DNA from: Methanospirillum sp.
Lineage (GTDB): Archaea; Halobacteriota; Methanomicrobia; Methanomicrobiales; Methanospirillaceae
Length of the DNA: 7,491 nucleotides
Assembly: GCA_028679485.1 (NCBI GenBank)
Contig: JAJRBL010000098.1
Coordinates: 1-7,491 of the forward strand
Reading direction: 5' to 3'
In this document: piece after piece, positions 6,112 through 7,491 of the stretch
Layout: every line of letters begins with the position of its first letter
Numbering within the stretch: the stretch's first letter is position 1
Made by a program: the position numbers and the translations under genes
The notes under the pieces: generated by a model
What the model was told of the DNA's origin: nothing
Databases searched by the model: none
What the model saw: only the letters and a program-made list of their open reading frames with translations

Positions 6112-6664
6112 TCCCGTTCTCACCTGGGCCTGGCCGGTCTGTATTGATTCGTTACTGGTCTCCGGATCTCTGCTCATTCTCCGCAATTCTCTTAGGCAGG
6201 AGAGTACCCGGTTCGGGTGGATCGTGCTCTCGGTCTTTACGTTGGTGAGTATTTTGTTCAATGTGGCGGTCAGTCCGAACAATCTGCTCAGCCAGGCGTC
6301 TCATGCCATCCCACCGATTACGCTCATGGTATCGGTTGAGATCCTGCTCTCTATTGTCCGGTCAGACCTGTTATCGAAAGGTAACACCCCTGTTACCTGC
6401 AAGGATGTTACACCAGAACGAGGGAATGTTGCACCACCTGTTACGGTGGTACATCAGGGTGCCGGTAAGGGTGTAACAGCTGACCAGGTGTTACAATTCT
6501 TTCGGGAGAACCCGAGTGCTAGTTATGTTACCGCAGCTGCGAACCTGAACATTGCCCGACAGACAGTTTCCCGGCATGTTGCCAGGTTGCTTGAAGATGG
6601 GAGACTGGAGAAAGAGGGGGATCTGTTCATCATTCCGGACCGGGATGGCAGGGAGTATGCATGA
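5990..6664 (+). CDS. DUF2637-like membrane protein with C-terminal winged-helix DNA-binding domain
   Basis: The 224-residue protein has four membrane helices (about 12-32, 43-64, 75-95, 104-126). The second contains LTWAWPVCIDSLLVSGSLLI, the 'aWxWPvxxDgLxv..Sl' pattern of the DUF2637 family, whose actinobacterial members are linked to plasmid spread (SpdB). A linker rich in Val-Thr pairs (130-163) leads to a winged helix at about 164-215: SYVTAAANLNIARQTVSRHV is a helix-turn-helix and LEDGRLEKEGDLFIIP forms the wing. The expected picture is a membrane-bound DNA-binding protein with its C-terminus in the cytoplasm. GTGAGGA lies just before the ATG at 5990, leaving a 3-4 base gap. It follows a primase relic, which supports an origin from a plasmid or virus. 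Its linker and HTH region carry a cluster of TGTTAC motifs. Function beyond this is unknown; the family match is by pattern memory. Confidence 0.8.
   Translation: MKQIERWIPNFTGVLTIVVLLCSFILSFSNLWYAAELSRIDPVLTWAWPVCIDSLLVSGSLLILRNSLRQESTRFGWIVLSVFTLVSILFNVAVSPNNLLSQASHAIPPITLMVSVEILLSIVRSDLLSKGNTPVTCKDVTPERGNVAPPVTVVHQGAGKGVTADQVLQFFRENPSASYVTAAANLNIARQTVSRHVARLLEDGRLEKEGDLFIIPDRDGREYA
6379..6531. repeat. cluster of TGTTAC/GTAACA motifs inside the DUF2637-like gene
   Basis: Seven exact copies of TGTTAC in either direction fall within 153 bases: GTAACA at 6381 and 6473; TGTTAC at 6391, 6406, 6439, 6489 and 6526; a near copy TGTTGC is at 6427. Two inverted pairs stand out: AGGTAACA-CCCC-TGTTACCT (6379-6398, perfect 8-bp arms) and TGTAACA, 10 bases, TGTTACA (6472-6495). 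A third palindrome, ACCACC-TGTTAC-GGTGGT, encloses a copy (6433-6450). The motif falls in more than one codon phase, so coding does not explain it fully. Candidate roles are operator sites for the encoded winged helix or iteron-like sites of an old replicon. Confidence 0.6.
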
Positions 6665-6702
6665 TATTGGGAGAAAATGAATGAAATCATTGTGTATTAA
6701 AA

Positions 6703-7074
6703 TTATGTTTGAATTCCTGTTTGAGCGGTAAAATACGCCTTCGAGGCTATTAAGGCAATATCAAAAGTTAAAGCAGCACCCTTTTCTTTAATTAACTCTT
6801 TTGCTTTTGCCCAAGTTCCTGAAGACCTACTTGCATCGGCAAAATCATGGCCTTTCCATTCCAAATTATAGATTGCATAAAATAAATTTTCATAATTTCC
6901 ATTGTCATCTTCAATAGATGCTTCAATGAAACCTTCTCTCTGTAAAAGGTAAATATGATAATTTATTTCTTTTTTCGAATATCCATCAATAGTGATATGA
7001 CTAATTGGGGATCCTGTGTCGTCCGCTTCGAGTTTTAAAACAATCTCTCTAGCCAAATCAAGATCGCGTTTCAT
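6703..7074 (-). CDS. DUF2513 family protein
   Basis: The 123-residue protein starts MKRDLDLAREIVLKLEAD, the common opening of DUF2513 proteins (MKRDMDLxRxIL), continues with EINYHIYLLQREGFIEAS, a winged-helix-like recognition segment (about 47-64), and ends with the family block LEWKGHDFADASRSSGTWAKA followed by the GAALTFDIALI segment. The function of the family is unknown; many members lie in phages and prophages. An ORF back to 7110 is open, but the start at 7074 is chosen because it gives the conserved MKRD terminus. AAGGGT lies about 20 bases upstream, too far for a normal ribosome site, so translation may be leaderless or nearly so. The gene is visibly richer in A+T than the genes to its left, an indication of separate origin. 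It converges on the DUF2637-like gene with a 38-base gap containing AT-rich runs. Confidence 0.82.
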   Translation of the reverse strand: MKRDLDLAREIVLKLEADDTGSPISHITIDGYSKKEINYHIYLLQREGFIEASIEDDNGNYENLFYAIYNLEWKGHDFADASRSSGTWAKAKELIKEKGAALTFDIALIASKAYFTAQTGIQT

Positions 7075-7097
7075 GTTTGTAATTAGATTTCTTACCC

Positions 7098-7132
7098 TTA
7101 ATAAATACATGTTCTTCTAAATCTATTGTATA
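7098..7132 (-). promoter_or_regulatory. candidate TATA boxes for the DUF2513 gene
   Basis: On the minus strand GTATTTATTAA (7108-7098) would set a transcript start near 7077, making the ATG at 7074 almost leaderless. Further upstream TATACAAT (7132-7125) would set a start near 7102 and a leader of about 28 bases carrying AAGGGT. Either supports the start at 7074 rather than 7110. Confidence 0.4.
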
Positions 7133-7420
7133 CCCGATACAAACCCGGATTCTATTCTTTCGGTAGTACCGTTCGAGAATACCAAACAACTCTACGATGT
7201 AGTACCAGGGGGAATGAAACTATCCTGCAGAGACTTTACGATAGGGCTCCTACAGATTTTCCGTAGATCTGTGGAAAGAAAACCTACTATTCTGTGTCTG
7301 CGTTAGAAGGGACAGAAAAAGAATGGGATAATATACTCACCAATATTCAGCTACCCACACATACACGCTATCCATTCTCCAAATTAAAAATAAACTCTCC
7401 TCCTTTCTCCCTTCTTTTTC
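7133..7420. other. intergenic AT-rich region without a recognisable gene
   Basis: I see no supported gene here. Two plus-strand fragments could be joined with a one-base shift near 7258 (one open from about 7105 to 7263, the next reaching a TAA at 7329-7331), and the minus strand has a short open frame before the DUF2513 gene, but none has a start, ribosome site or known motif. ACAGAT (7252-7257) and ATCTGT (7267-7272) form a 6-bp stem with a 9-base loop. Pyrimidine-rich DNA fills about 7396-7420. Confidence 0.5.
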
Positions 7421-7423
7421 AGG

Positions 7424-7433
7424 TATTTAAATA
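7424..7433 (+). promoter_or_regulatory. TATA box for the gene entering at the right edge
   Basis: TATTTAAATA is a perfect palindrome and a good archaeal TATA element. A transcript start about 26 bases on, near 7455, gives a leader of about 29 bases that includes GGAGGAAGG (7470-7478) before the ATG at 7484. Confidence 0.6.
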
Positions 7434-7483
7434 CTTAAACCGAATCTACTATCACCGGTTTATCCGGATGGAGGAAGGCAAAA

Positions 7484-7491
7484 ATGGCAGA
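7484..7491 (+). CDS. start of a gene running off the right edge
   Basis: Only ATG GCA GA is present, so the product cannot be told. The start is supported by GGAGGAAGG at 7470-7478, 5 bases before the ATG, and by the TATA box at 7424-7433. Confidence 0.6.

Noticed and set aside
5890..6282. 130-codon minus-strand ORF opposite the DUF2637-like gene
   Set aside because: It is antisense to a gene with four clear membrane helices and has no supporting start signals.
7105..7331. Possible decayed ORF joined by a one-base shift near 7258, and a minus-strand open frame at about 7072-7225
   Set aside because: Short, without start codons or known motifs, and of a length expected by chance; left as non-coding.

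Overview
The window looks like chromosome from a methanogenic euryarchaeon, most likely of the order Methanomicrobiales. The reasons are a FEN-1 nuclease with a C-terminal PCNA-binding box, an archaeal presenilin-type intramembrane protease, a secreted PKD-repeat protein ending in two GWNLVS-type modules, AT-rich TATA-like boxes placed about 25 bases before expected transcript starts, and short GGTG/GGAG ribosome sites. The order-level assignment rests on remembered family resemblance, not on a search.

Left part (1-2543): a minus-strand pair comes first, a nine-helix presenilin/SPP-type aspartyl protease (152-1075) followed 57 bases downstream by the start of an ABC transporter ATPase (GTG start at 94, runs off the left edge). 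Divergent from it is a plus-strand pair, a two-helix coiled-coil membrane protein of unknown function (1120-1434) and the flap endonuclease gene fen (1442-2443). The stop of the first overlaps the ribosome site of the second, so they are probably translationally coupled.

Middle (2544-5230): after a large stem-loop region and a clear TATA box lies an 858-residue secreted protein with a signal peptide, eight PKD domains and two C-terminal GWNLVS modules. Five of the eight PKD domains carry a pair of cysteines at fixed positions and the other three lack both, which points to a built-in disulfide.

Right part (5231-7491): this looks like accessory DNA. It holds a decayed AEP-type DNA primase whose sequence is split over two reading frames and has lost a key histidine, a doubtful small membrane ORF, a DUF2637-like four-helix membrane protein fused to a winged-helix DNA-binding domain (5990-6664), and a distinctly AT-rich minus-strand DUF2513 protein (6703-7074). 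The DUF2637-like gene contains a dense cluster of TGTTAC/GTAACA motifs, including inverted pairs, that is not explained by the amino acids it encodes. Together these suggest the remnant of an integrated plasmid or virus. About 350 bases of AT-rich non-coding DNA then lead to the promoter and first codons of another plus-strand gene at 7484. No tRNA, rRNA, CRISPR array or insertion sequence was recognised.
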